Part shown: positions 1 to 7,541 of the stretch, piece after piece | Position numbering within the stretch: the first letter of the stretch is position 1 | Layout of the letters: each line of letters opens with the position of its first letter | Assembly: GCF_900167275.1 (NCBI RefSeq) | Contig: NZ_FUWX01000017.1 | Span: 1 to 52,081, forward strand | Direction of reading: 5' to 3' | DNA from: Cetobacterium ceti | GTDB lineage: Bacteria > Fusobacteriota > Fusobacteriia > Fusobacteriales > Fusobacteriaceae | DNA length: 52,081 nucleotides | Made by a program: the position numbers and the translations under genes | Notes under the pieces: generated by a model | What the model saw: only the letters and a program-made list of their open reading frames with translations | Database searches by the model: none | What the model was told of the DNA's origin: nothing

Positions 1-22
1 TAATATGTCGAAGTCTTAACCT
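1..22 (+). rRNA. rrl: 23S rRNA, 3' end only
   Basis: The first ~22 bases (TAATATGTCGAAGTCTTAAC then CTT) line up with the last bases of bacterial 23S rRNA, for example E. coli TAATGAACCGTGAGGCTTAAC. A 5S rRNA follows at 71, as expected downstream of a 23S gene. The exact mature 3' end is uncertain by a few bases, and the rest of the gene lies outside the window. Confidence 0.75.
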
Positions 23-70
23 TTAAATACTACTATATAGTTTCAAGTGTTCAAAATAACACAAAATATT

Positions 71-188
71 GATTGGTAACTATGGCTACGAGGGTACACC
101 CAGTAACATTCCGAACCTGGAAGTTAAGCTCGTAAACGTCGAAAGTACTTGGGGGGCAGCCCCCTGGGAGGATAGAAAGTTGCCAATC
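71..188 (+). rRNA. rrf: 5S ribosomal RNA
   Basis: A 118-nt segment whose ends pair perfectly except for one G-U (GATTGGTAAC with GTTGCCAATC), forming helix I. The interior has the typical 5S landmarks: the CACCC...CCGAACCTGG..GTTAAGCTC region and a G-rich/C-rich helix near 150-168. It sits 48 bases after the 23S end and 10 bases before a tRNA, a standard rrn operon tail. The 24-70 spacer contains only short AT-rich inverted repeats that could be processing sites. Confidence 0.93.
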
Positions 189-198
189 TTAAAAAAGT

Positions 199-274
199 GC
201 TTCTTTAGCTCAGTTGGTAGAGCGCACGACTGTTAATCGTGTTGTCGCTGGTTCGAGCCCAGCAAGAAGCGCCA
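199..274 (+). tRNA. tRNA-Asn (anticodon GTT)
   Basis: A complete 76-nt cloverleaf: acceptor stem GCTTCTT/AAGAAGC (199-205 with 264-270), D arm GCTC/GAGC, anticodon stem CACGA/TCGTG with loop CTGTTAA giving anticodon GTT, a five-base variable loop, and T arm GCTGG-TTCGAGC-CCAGC. The 3' CCA is encoded (272-274). It is the distal gene of the rrn operon. A T-rich run (275-288) follows and may end transcription, although no separate hairpin is visible. Confidence 0.97.
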
Positions 275-286
275 TTTTTTTATTTT

Positions 287-314
287 TTGTAAAATTAAAA
301 AAAAGTGATAAAGA
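287..314 (+). promoter_or_regulatory. possible promoter for the surface-repeat gene
   Basis: TTGTAA (287-292), a 16-base spacer, then TAAAGA (309-314) preceded by TG (extended -10 form). This is weak. It could serve the gene at 328 if the rrn transcript ends in the T-run after the tRNA. Confidence 0.3.
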
Positions 315-327
315 ATAAGGGGGAAGT

Positions 328-906
328 ATGAAAAAATTAATTGTTGCAGCAAGTACATTGTTATTATCAGCAGGAGCTTTTGGAGCTGAAAGTTTTGAAG
401 CGGGATTATTATCTCCTACTCAATTAAAAGGACCACAAACAAGTGTTGATGGAGTAAGAATTGGATTGATTTATACTGTAAATAAAAATGTTGAAGGATT
501 AGATCTTAACTTAATTGCCAATAAAAAACAGAATTTTAAAGGGCTATCTTTAGGATCATTTTATGATAGAACAGAGGGAGATTTTACAGGAGCTAGATTA
601 GGATGGTTTATACCAATTACTTTTAACAGTGTTGGTGGAAATATGACTGGAGTTCAGTTTGGAGCTGTGAATATAGTTGAGAAAAATATGAAAGGAGCTC
701 AATTTGGAGCTGTTAACTTTACAAAAACAGGAACAGGATTACAATTTGGACTATTCAATAAAGCAGATAGCTTTAAAGGGTTACAATTGGGATTCATTAA
801 CTATACAGAACATTTAGAAGGATTACAAATAGGACTTGTAAATATGGCTCAAAATAGCCAAGTCTTTGAAGTATTACCTCTTTTAAACTTTAACTTTAAG
901 TTTTAA
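328..906 (+). CDS. secreted surface-repeat protein (LA_2272-like repeats)
   Basis: A 192-residue protein starting with a clear signal peptide (MKKLIVAASTLLLSAGAFGA, probable cleavage after AFGA). The mature part is built of short degenerate repeats of the pattern G-(L/V/A)-Q-(F/L/I)-G-x-(F/V/L)-N, for example GVQFGAVN, GAQFGAVN, GLQFGLFN, GLQLGFIN and GLQIGLVN, spaced about 18-20 residues apart. This resembles the LA_2272-type surface repeat, which probably forms a beta-rich, cell-surface or outer-membrane structure. The chain ends in LLNFNFKF, with a terminal Phe as is common in outer-membrane proteins. An SD-like AAGGGGGAAG precedes the ATG. Function is unknown; the repeat assignment comes from pattern only. 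Confidence 0.75.
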   Translation: MKKLIVAASTLLLSAGAFGAESFEAGLLSPTQLKGPQTSVDGVRIGLIYTVNKNVEGLDLNLIANKKQNFKGLSLGSFYDRTEGDFTGARLGWFIPITFNSVGGNMTGVQFGAVNIVEKNMKGAQFGAVNFTKTGTGLQFGLFNKADSFKGLQLGFINYTEHLEGLQIGLVNMAQNSQVFEVLPLLNFNFKF

Positions 907-913
907 TAGAAAA

Positions 914-942
914 TTGACTTTTTGAGATATATATGATAAAAT
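914..942 (+). promoter_or_regulatory. promoter of rplS
   Basis: TTGACT (914-919), exactly 17 bases, then TAAAAT (937-942), also preceded by TGA (extended -10). A strong sigma-70-type promoter, expected for a ribosomal protein gene. Confidence 0.75.
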
Positions 943-962
943 GCTATGTCTAAACAATAACG

Positions 963-1005
963 AATATTCCGCTTTAATGGAATATTAAATGAATATTCAA
1001 GGAGG
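963..1005 (+). promoter_or_regulatory. rplS leader with two alternative hairpins over the SD
   Basis: AATATTCC (963-970) can pair with GGAATATT (979-986) across an 8-base loop. The same second arm can instead pair with GAATATTC (991-998), which directly abuts the Shine-Dalgarno AAGGAGG (999-1005). The two pairings are mutually exclusive. Autogenous leaders of ribosomal protein operons work this way in general; a regulatory role here is inferred. Confidence 0.45.
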
Positions 1006-1011
1006 AAAATA

Positions 1012-1362
1012 ATGAAAGAAAAATTAATCCAATTAGTAGAGCAAAACTACTTAAGAACTGATATCCCTGCGTTTAAAGCTGGAGATACTATCGGAGTTTA
1101 CTACAAAGTAGTAGAAGGAAACAAAGAAAGAGTTCAGTTATTTGAAGGAGTAGTAATCAGAGTAAACGGTGGAGGAATCGCTAAGACTTTCACAGTAAGA
1201 AAAGTAACAGGTGGAATCGGAGTAGAAAGAATTATACCTGTTAACTCACCTATGATAGACAAAATCGAAGTATTAAAAATAGGAAGAGTAAGAAGATCTA
1301 AACTTTACTACCTAAGAGGACTTTCAGGTAAGAAAGCTAGAATCAAAGAAATCAGAAAGTAA
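1012..1362 (+). CDS. rplS: 50S ribosomal protein L19
   Basis: A 116-residue basic protein, the usual L19 length, with the family pattern [20 protein letters not shown], a central [13 protein letters not shown] segment and a C-terminal [21 protein letters not shown]19 sits at the 30S-50S interface of the large subunit. The ATG has an ideal SD (AAGGAGG, six bases upstream). It is monocistronic: it has its own promoter at 914-942 and an intrinsic terminator at 1373. Neighbouring trmD/rimM, common next to rplS in other bacteria, are absent. Codon use is visibly C/A-optimised (AAC, ATC) compared with neighbours, fitting high expression. Confidence 0.98.
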   Translation: MKEKLIQLVEQNYLRTDIPAFKAGDTIGVYYKVVEGNKERVQLFEGVVIRVNGGGIAKTFTVRKVTGGIGVERIIPVNSPMIDKIEVLKIGRVRRSKLYYLRGLSGKKARIKEIRK

Positions 1363-1372
1363 TTATGACTAT

Positions 1373-1402
1373 AAGCTAAGGATGAATTTCCTTAGCTTTT
1401 TT
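1373..1402 (+). terminator. intrinsic terminator after rplS
   Basis: Stem AAGCTAAGG / CCTTAGCTT (1373-1381 with 1390-1398), 8-base loop, then a run of T to 1402. Confidence 0.9.
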
Positions 1403-1412
1403 CATTTATTTA

Positions 1413-1421
1413 TGCTAAAAT
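1413..1421 (+). promoter_or_regulatory. extended -10 promoter for lepB
   Basis: TGCTAAAAT (TG-N-TAAAAT) lies just after the rplS terminator and 31 bases before the lepB start. No convincing -35 box is present. Confidence 0.45.
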
Positions 1422-1451
1422 ATTTTTAAACTGTCCCTGAAAGGAGTAATT

Positions 1452-2378
1452 GTGTCAAGAGAACATTTAATACTTAATGGAATTTTTTATGTGATTTTAA
1501 CGGCATTTTTTATTTATATTTTTGTAAGAGAGAAGTACTTAGTAAGTAAGATAAAAATTTATAGAGATAAATTTTCAGATTGGTTAATAAAGATTTTAAA
1601 GGTACAGGGAAAACCCTTAGATAAGGGAATAAGAAAAACAGTAAACTTTGTAGAAAGTTTAGGAACTGCCCTAATTTTAGTTTTAATAATACAAAAATTT
1701 TATTTGGGAAATTTTCTAGTACCAACAGGATCAATGATTCCAACAATTATGCCAAAGGATAGGTTATTTGGAAATATGATGATATATGAATTTTCAATGC
1801 CTAAAAGAGGAGATATAATTGTATTTAAGGAACCTATTCAAAATAAAGTATTATATACAAAAAGAGTTATGGGATTACCAGGAGAATCTGTAGAAATAAA
1901 ATATGGACATTTATATGTAAATGGAAAACAGATTTCAGATAGACATTATTCAGCAATTGGTGAGATAGGAGATCAAACTTGGATTGTTCCTAAAAAAGGT
2001 GATGAAGTAACAATTGTTCCAGGAGAAAACTATACAAATGACTTTATGGAAAGAAATATAAATATTGGAGAAGTTCAAAAATATTTATTAGATAATCCAG
2101 GAGCAATTTCACAAATATTACCAGATGTAAATTTTTATGTAAATGGTCATAAAACAGGAATGATTTTAGATTTAATTCACAATCCTGAAAATGTAGCAAA
2201 AATTTTAAAAGGGCAAACTGTAAAAACAAAATTAAATGACAATTACTTTATGGCTCTAGGAGATAATACAGATGGAAGTTATGATTCTAGAATGTGGGGA
2301 TTTGTAAAGGAAAGTAGAATAAAGGGAAAAGCCTTTGTTAGATTCTGGCCTCTTAATAGAATAGGACTTTTAAATTAG
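1452..2378 (+). CDS. lepB: signal peptidase I
   Basis: A type I (S26) leader peptidase of 308 residues that removes signal peptides from exported proteins at the outer face of the inner membrane. Two membrane segments are visible (about residues 8-25 and 70-88). The catalytic Ser is S94 in VPTGSMIPT and the general base is K137 in LYTKRVMGLPGES. The late box ALGDNTDGSYDSRMWG is intact. The ~110-residue region between box D and that late box makes it similar in size to the E. coli enzyme. The start is GTG at 1452, with SD AAGGAG five bases upstream. The next gene (GNAT) follows after 8 bases, so they are probably co-transcribed. Confidence 0.95.
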   Translation: MSREHLILNGIFYVILTAFFIYIFVREKYLVSKIKIYRDKFSDWLIKILKVQGKPLDKGIRKTVNFVESLGTALILVLIIQKFYLGNFLVPTGSMIPTIMPKDRLFGNMMIYEFSMPKRGDIIVFKEPIQNKVLYTKRVMGLPGESVEIKYGHLYVNGKQISDRHYSAIGEIGDQTWIVPKKGDEVTIVPGENYTNDFMERNINIGEVQKYLLDNPGAISQILPDVNFYVNGHKTGMILDLIHNPENVAKILKGQTVKTKLNDNYFMALGDNTDGSYDSRMWGFVKESRIKGKAFVRFWPLNRIGLLN

Positions 2379-2386
2379 GTGATTTT

Positions 2387-2812
2387 TTGATAAGAGAAGC
2401 AAAGTTAGAAGACATAGAAAAAATAGAAAATATGGAAAAAGAGATTTTTCCTAGTAGTTTTTATTCTGTAAATAGTTTAAAAGAAATGATGGAAAATAAA
2501 AGCTACTATATATATATGTGTACAGATGAGAAAGATATTTTAGGCTATATTATTTTACATGATAGTATAGATGTAATTGAAATAATGAAAATAGCTACAA
2601 AAAAAGATTCTAGAAATATTGGAATCGGGAAAAAACTTTTAGAAAAAACAAAGGAAGTATTTGAACAGAATATTTTTTTAGAAGTGAGAGAATCCAATGA
2701 AATAGCCCAAAATTTTTATAAAAATTTTGGATTTACCCAGGTGGGAAGAAGGAAAAACTATTATGGTGACACCGGTGAAGCAGCTATTTTAATGATATAT
2801 GACAGACAATAA
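2387..2812 (+). CDS. rimI: RimI-like GNAT N-acetyltransferase
   Basis: A 141-residue GNAT-fold enzyme. The acetyl-CoA loop is RNIGIG (residues 76-81, matching R/Q-x-x-G-x-G/A). The C-terminal EVRESNEIAQNFYKNFGF followed by GRRKNYY is typical of RimI, the ribosomal-protein S18 (or general N-terminal Ala/Thr) acetyltransferase. The start is TTG at 2387, with AGGTGA four bases upstream. It is not beside tsaB/tsaD, where rimI often sits, so the substrate is less certain than the fold. Confidence 0.8.
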   Translation: MIREAKLEDIEKIENMEKEIFPSSFYSVNSLKEMMENKSYYIYMCTDEKDILGYIILHDSIDVIEIMKIATKKDSRNIGIGKKLLEKTKEVFEQNIFLEVRESNEIAQNFYKNFGFTQVGRRKNYYGDTGEAAILMIYDRQ

Positions 2813-2842
2813 AATTATAGATATAAAAGGAGAAAAAGGTAT

Positions 2843-4276
2843 ATGAACAAAGATATTTATTCAAATCCTTTGGCGGAAAGATACAGCTCTAAGGAGATGT
2901 TAAAGGTATTTTCCCCAGCAAATAAATTTTCAACATGGAGAAAGTTATGGTACGCTTTAGCTGAATCGGAAAAAGAGTTAGGATTAGATATCACAGATGA
3001 GCAATTAAAGGAAATGAAGGAAAATATATATAATATTGACTTTGAACTTGCAGCACAAAAAGAAAGAGAAGTAAGACATGACGTAATGGCTCATGTACAT
3101 ACTTTTGGAACTGCAGCTCCAAAGGCTATGCCTATAATTCACCTAGGAGCAACAAGTGCATTTGTTGGAGATAATACAGATTTAATTCAAATAAAAGAGG
3201 GATTAGAATTAGTTAAAGAAAAAATTGTAAATGTTATGGATGGGTTAGCTAAATTCTCTATGGAATATAAAGATTTACCAACTTTAGGATTTACACATTT
3301 CCAAGCTGCTCAATTGACAACTGTTGGAAAAAGAGCAACATTATGGTTACAAAGTTTAATGTTAGATTTAGAAGAATTAGAATTTAGACAGGAAACTTTA
3401 AGATTTAGAGGAGTTAAAGGAACTACAGGAACACAGGCTAGTTTTGAAGAGCTTTTCAATGGTGATTTTGGAAAGGTTAAAAAATTAGATGAAATGGTTG
3501 CTGAGAAAATGGGATTCAATAAAAGATTTATGGTTACAGGACAAACTTATGATAGAAAAGTAGATTCTGAAATTATGAACTTATTAGCTAACATAGCTCA
3601 ATCTGCACATAAATTCACAAATGATTTAAGATTATTACAACATTTAAAAGAGATTGAAGAACCATTTGAGAAAAAACAAATAGGTTCATCAGCAATGGCA
3701 TATAAGAGAAATCCTATGAGAAGTGAAAGAATATCTTCCCTTGCTAAATTTGTAATGGCTTTACAACAAAGTACTGGTATGACAGCGGCTACACAGTGGT
3801 TTGAAAGAACACTAGATGATTCAGCAAATAAGAGATTATCTTTACCACAAGGATTTTTAGCAATAGATGCTATATTAATCATTTGGAAAAATGTATTAGA
3901 TGGGTTAGTAGTATATCCAAAAATGATAGAAAAACATATAATGGCAGAATTACCATTTATGGCAACAGAGTATATTATTATGGAAGGTGTAAAAAAAGGT
4001 GGAGATAGACAGGAACTTCATGAGAAAATAAGAGTTCACTCTATGGAAGCTGGAAAAATGGTAAAAATTCATGGAGAAGAAAATGATTTAATAGAAAGAA
4101 TCATTAATGATCCATACTTTAATATAGATAGAGAAAAATTACTTGAAATTTTAGATCCAAAGAACTTTATAGGGTTTGCACCTGAGCAAACTGAAGATTT
4201 CATAAGAGTAGAAATACAACCTATATTAGATAAATATAAGTATATGTTAGGAATGGAGGCAGATTTAAAGGTATAA
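2843..4276 (+). CDS. purB: adenylosuccinate lyase
   Basis: A 477-residue member of the fumarase/aspartase superfamily. It cleaves SAICAR to AICAR and adenylosuccinate to AMP plus fumarate in purine biosynthesis. The superfamily signature GSSAMAYKRNPMRSE is at residues 281-295, with the catalytic Ser in its flexible loop. Other conserved sites are RHDVMAH (78-84) and TLGFTHFQ, with a conserved His at 152. The stop codon overlaps the next start by one base (TAATG), so it is translationally coupled to the Gx-type protein. Confidence 0.96.
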   Translation: MNKDIYSNPLAERYSSKEMLKVFSPANKFSTWRKLWYALAESEKELGLDITDEQLKEMKENIYNIDFELAAQKEREVRHDVMAHVHTFGTAAPKAMPIIHLGATSAFVGDNTDLIQIKEGLELVKEKIVNVMDGLAKFSMEYKDLPTLGFTHFQAAQLTTVGKRATLWLQSLMLDLEELEFRQETLRFRGVKGTTGTQASFEELFNGDFGKVKKLDEMVAEKMGFNKRFMVTGQTYDRKVDSEIMNLLANIAQSAHKFTNDLRLLQHLKEIEEPFEKKQIGSSAMAYKRNPMRSERISSLAKFVMALQQSTGMTAATQWFERTLDDSANKRLSLPQGFLAIDAILIIWKNVLDGLVVYPKMIEKHIMAELPFMATEYIIMEGVKKGGDRQELHEKIRVHSMEAGKMVKIHGEENDLIERIINDPYFNIDREKLLEILDPKNFIGFAPEQTEDFIRVEIQPILDKYKYMLGMEADLKV

Positions 4277-4797
4277 TGTTAAAAGGGGAGAAAAGACGAG
4301 AAGTATACCTGACAGCCCTAGTACTTTTAGCTCTGTATTTATCATTAGGAGAAACACTTATTCCTAAACCATTTCCTTGGATGAAATTAGGACTTGCAAA
4401 TATTGCTACAATAATAGCTTTAGAGAAGTTTGATTCTAAAATGGCAATAGAAGTTTTACTTTTAAGAATATTAATTCAAGGATTGATGTTAGGAACAATG
4501 TTCACACCTAGTTTTATAATAAGTTTATTATCAGGAGGGGCTAGTACCCTCTTGATGATTTTTTTATATAGATATAGACAAAAGCTCTCTTTAATTGCAA
4601 TTTGCGTTATGGGAGCTTTTACTCACAATATATGCCAATTAATAATAGTATATTTTTTACTTTTTAGAAATATCAGTATATATAGTAAATCTATATTTAT
4701 GTTTATATGGGGCTTTTTATTTATGGGGTGCATTTCAGGCGTTATTACAGGATATATTGGTGAAAAATTGAGATTGAGAAGGGGAGCAACAAAATGA
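4276..4797 (+). CDS. Gx transporter family protein (Hpre_diP_synt_I family)
   Basis: A 173-residue integral membrane protein with about five hydrophobic segments. The N-terminal motif PFPWMKLGLANIATIIALEKF is diagnostic for the family once named heptaprenyl diphosphate synthase component I and now treated as Gx transporter / ECF S-component-like. The substrate is unknown; the old enzyme name should not be used. It overlaps purB by 1 bp and glmM by 4 bp (ATGA), so the three are one operon. Confidence 0.82.
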   Translation: MLKGEKRREVYLTALVLLALYLSLGETLIPKPFPWMKLGLANIATIIALEKFDSKMAIEVLLLRILIQGLMLGTMFTPSFIISLLSGGASTLLMIFLYRYRQKLSLIAICVMGAFTHNICQLIIVYFLLFRNISIYSKSIFMFIWGFLFMGCISGVITGYIGEKLRLRRGATK

Positions 4798-6152
4798 GAA
4801 AATATTTTGGTACAGATGGAATTAGAGGAGAGGCAAATAAAGAGTTAACAGTTGATTTAGCTTTAAGATTAGGATATGCCCTAGGATATTATTTAAAAGA
4901 AAATAATAAAAATAAAAAGAAAATAAGAGTTGTAATGGGTTCTGATACAAGAATTTCAGGATATATGTTAAGATCAGCTTTAATGGCAGGATTAACTTCA
5001 ATGGGAATAGATATTGACTTTGTAGGAGTACTACCAACACCAGGAGTAGCTTACTTAACAAAGGCCAGTGATGCTGTGGCAGGAATTATGATTTCAGCTT
5101 CTCATAATCCAGCAAAGGATAATGGAATAAAAATATTTGCTCAAGATGGATATAAATTACCAGATGAAGTAGAATTAAAGTTAGAGAGTTTAATGGATAA
5201 CTTAGATGAAATTACTAAGGATTTAGTTCCAGGAGATAAAGTTGGACAGTTTAAATATGCAGATGATGAGTACTATTTATATAGAGACCATTTATTATCT
5301 ACAGTAAGTGGGGATTTTTCAGGGATGAAAATAATAATAGATGCTGCAAATGGATCTGCCTATAGAATAGCTAAAAGTGTATTTTTAAAACTAGGAGCAG
5401 AAATAGTAATTATAAATGATGCTCCAAATGGAACAAATATAAATGTAAAATGTGGATCAACACACCCAGAAATCTTAGCAAAGGTTGTAGTTGGATATGA
5501 AGCAGATTTAGGACTTGCCTATGATGGTGATGCAGATAGATTAATAGCTGTAGATAGATTCGGAAATATAATTGATGGAGATAAAATAATTGCTATTTTA
5601 GCTTTAGAAATGAAAAAGAAAAATGAATTAAAAGGAAATAAGGTAGTAACAACAGTAATGAGTAACATGGGATTTGAAACATATTTAGAAGAAAAGGGTG
5701 CACAACTTTTAAGAGCTAATGTAGGAGATAGATATGTTTTAGAAATGATGAAAAATGAAGGTGCTAATCTTGGTGGAGAGCAATCAGGACATATAATTTT
5801 ATTAGATCATGGAACTACAGGAGATGGAGTTTTAACATCGTTAAAATTAGTTGAAGCTTTAAGAGATTGTGGGAAAACAATAGATGAACTAGTTAATGAA
5901 ATTAAAGATTGGCCACAGATTTTAAAAAATGTTAGAGTTGATAATGTTAAAAAAAATCTATGGAATAAAAATGAAAATATAGTTAAATTCATTGAAGAAA
6001 AAGAAGAGGAAATGAAAGGTCTAGGAAGAGTTTTAGTTAGAACATCGGGAACTGAACCTATTGTAAGAGTTATGGTTGAAGGAAAAGATAAGGAAGTAGT
6101 AGAAAGAGTGGTCGAAGAAATAGCTAAAATTGTTGCAGATGAATTAAAATAA
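4794..6152 (+). CDS. glmM: phosphoglucosamine mutase
   Basis: A 452-residue alpha-D-phosphohexomutase converting glucosamine-6-P to glucosamine-1-P for UDP-GlcNAc (peptidoglycan and LPS precursor). N-terminal MRKYFGTDGIRG is typical of GlmM. The phosphoserine loop is ISASHNP (Ser103 expected to be phosphorylated), the Mg-binding loop is DGDADR (244-249), the sugar-binding loop is GGEQSGH and the phosphate-binding loop is RTSGTEP. All catalytic motifs are intact. The start codon lies in the end of the preceding gene. Confidence 0.97.
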   Translation: MRKYFGTDGIRGEANKELTVDLALRLGYALGYYLKENNKNKKKIRVVMGSDTRISGYMLRSALMAGLTSMGIDIDFVGVLPTPGVAYLTKASDAVAGIMISASHNPAKDNGIKIFAQDGYKLPDEVELKLESLMDNLDEITKDLVPGDKVGQFKYADDEYYLYRDHLLSTVSGDFSGMKIIIDAANGSAYRIAKSVFLKLGAEIVIINDAPNGTNINVKCGSTHPEILAKVVVGYEADLGLAYDGDADRLIAVDRFGNIIDGDKIIAILALEMKKKNELKGNKVVTTVMSNMGFETYLEEKGAQLLRANVGDRYVLEMMKNEGANLGGEQSGHIILLDHGTTGDGVLTSLKLVEALRDCGKTIDELVNEIKDWPQILKNVRVDNVKKNLWNKNENIVKFIEEKEEEMKGLGRVLVRTSGTEPIVRVMVEGKDKEVVERVVEEIAKIVADELK

Positions 6153-6183
6153 ATATAAATAGGAAGGAAGAGGATACTTTAAA

Positions 6184-6894
6184 ATGTATAATAATTTTGC
6201 CAAAATATATGACAAATTTATGAAGTATTGTGATTATGATCAGTGGTCTTCATATATTAAAGATAAAATTGAAGAATATCATCCTCAAGGAAAAACTTTA
6301 CTTGATTTAGGTTGCGGAACAGGGGAAACTTTAATAAGATTAAAGGAAAACTTCCAATGTTCTGGTTTAGATTTATCAAAGGAAATGTTAGAAATTGCCC
6401 ATAAAAAGTTGAAAAATAAGGGTGTTAATTTATTTATGGGAGATATGAGGGAGTTCAATACAGGAGAAAAATATGATATAATAATCTCTCTTTTTGATAC
6501 AGTAAATCATTTAACTTCTATAGAAGATTTAGAAGATTTATTTTCAGCAGTAAAAGGAAGCCTAAATGAAAATGGAATATATATATTTGATGTGGTAGAT
6601 AGAAAATTTATGGAAGCTATGTTTCCAGGAGGAATTTACTACGATGAAAGAAAGGATATGACCATTATTTGGGAGCATTCTAGAGAAGATGATCTAGATT
6701 TTGTAGAAGCTAATTTCTTTGTAAAAAATAAAAATAACACTTATGATAAATATAAGGAATATTATGAAAAGAAAATTTTTGACCGGTCAGAAATTGAAAA
6801 AGCGGTGAAAAAAAATGATTTATCCTTGTTAACAGTTGCTAAAAATGATAAAATAGCAGGAGAGCGTTATTTTTACGTGGTTAAAAAAAGTTGA
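6184..6894 (+). CDS. class I SAM-dependent methyltransferase (YqeM-like)
   Basis: A 236-residue methyltransferase. Motif I is LLDLGCGTGETL (residues 39-50), motif II is the acidic SGLDLSKEMLEIA, and IISLFDTVNHL matches the D-x-V-N-H segment of the family that includes YqeM/YodH-type proteins. The substrate cannot be read from the sequence. It lies between glmM and the ATP synthase genes. Its stop is 25 bases before the atpZ start, so it may be in the same transcript, but no functional link is implied. Confidence 0.8.
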   Translation: MYNNFAKIYDKFMKYCDYDQWSSYIKDKIEEYHPQGKTLLDLGCGTGETLIRLKENFQCSGLDLSKEMLEIAHKKLKNKGVNLFMGDMREFNTGEKYDIIISLFDTVNHLTSIEDLEDLFSAVKGSLNENGIYIFDVVDRKFMEAMFPGGIYYDERKDMTIIWEHSREDDLDFVEANFFVKNKNNTYDKYKEYYEKKIFDRSEIEKAVKKNDLSLLTVAKNDKIAGERYFYVVKKS

Positions 6895-6919
6895 TTTTTT
6901 GAAAAAAAGGAGTAAAATA

Positions 6920-7129
6920 GTGATGTTCTTTAATAAAGAATTTTTTCACTACGTTTCCCTTCTAGGATTCTTAGGGTTTCTTATAGCTGCAAATATCCTG
7001 GTTTTTGTATACTTATATAAACTATTTGAAAAGTATTTTTTCAAGAGTCATATACTTTTTATTATCTTTGTATGCATTGGGGTGTTTAGCGGCTTTTATA
7101 ATGCATATAAGACGATTATGAAGAAATAG
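6920..7129 (+). CDS. atpZ: AtpZ/AtpI family protein
   Basis: A short protein (about 68-69 residues) with two membrane segments and the C-terminal pattern GVFSGFYNAYKTI, which matches AtpZ-type proteins encoded ahead of F-ATPase operons. An upstream TTG at 6899 keeps the frame open, but the SD (AAAGGAG, 6906-6912) lies inside that extension. GTG 6920 (spacing 7) or ATG 6923 (spacing 10) is therefore the likely start. AtpZ and AtpI are thought to help c-ring assembly or Mg2+ supply. The family call rests on position plus motif. Confidence 0.7.
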   Translation: MMFFNKEFFHYVSLLGFLGFLIAANILVFVYLYKLFEKYFFKSHILFIIFVCIGVFSGFYNAYKTIMKK

Positions 7130-7139
7130 GATGGGAAAT

Positions 7140-7520
7140 ATGAACGAGATAAAAAGAGTTTTTAAGAGAGGATTTGTAACCTCGGGAATAATTTTAGTAT
7201 ATGGAATAGTTACATTTAATTATTTAGTTTACTTAGGTATGTTTATAGGGTCCTTACTTTCTATTTTAGGATTTTATCTTATATGTTTAGATGCTAGGGC
7301 CAGTGTAATGTCAAACTCTCCTTTTAGAGTAGGAGTTACTGGATATCTGAAAAGATATTGTATATATGGGATATTTTTAGGAGTGACTTTGAAATTTTTT
7401 GGAATACCTATGTTTGTCAGTTCAGCAATAGGGCTACTTAGTATAAGATTTAATATTTTACTGATGGCACTATTTGATAATATTAAAAAATTTAAAGCTA
7501 AGCATTTAAATTTAAAATAG
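7140..7520 (+). CDS. atpI: ATP synthase protein I (AtpI)-like membrane protein
   Basis: A ~126-residue hydrophobic protein with four membrane segments, in the canonical atpI position directly before atpB. The basic N-terminus (MNEIKRVFKRGFVTSG) and overall layout suit ATP-synt_I proteins, which assist c-ring assembly. There are two in-frame ATGs, 7131 and 7140. Only the second has an SD-like AGGATG at proper distance (7128-7133, spacing 6), so it is preferred. Sequence identity to known AtpI cannot be judged by eye. Confidence 0.65.
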   Translation: MNEIKRVFKRGFVTSGIILVYGIVTFNYLVYLGMFIGSLLSILGFYLICLDARASVMSNSPFRVGVTGYLKRYCIYGIFLGVTLKFFGIPMFVSSAIGLLSIRFNILLMALFDNIKKFKAKHLNLK

Positions 7521-7541
7521 GAAAGGAGGAGAACAAGAGCG

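Noticed and set aside
4276-4797. Heptaprenyl diphosphate synthase component I as enzyme name for the Gx protein
   Set aside because: It is a five-helix membrane protein without prenyl synthase motifs; the name is historical. It was listed as Gx transporter family.
6184-6894. The methyltransferase at 6184 as the missing BioC
   Set aside because: Its motifs (DTVNHL, C-terminal VVKKS) fit YqeM-like proteins better, and it is far from the bio genes and sits between glmM and atp genes.
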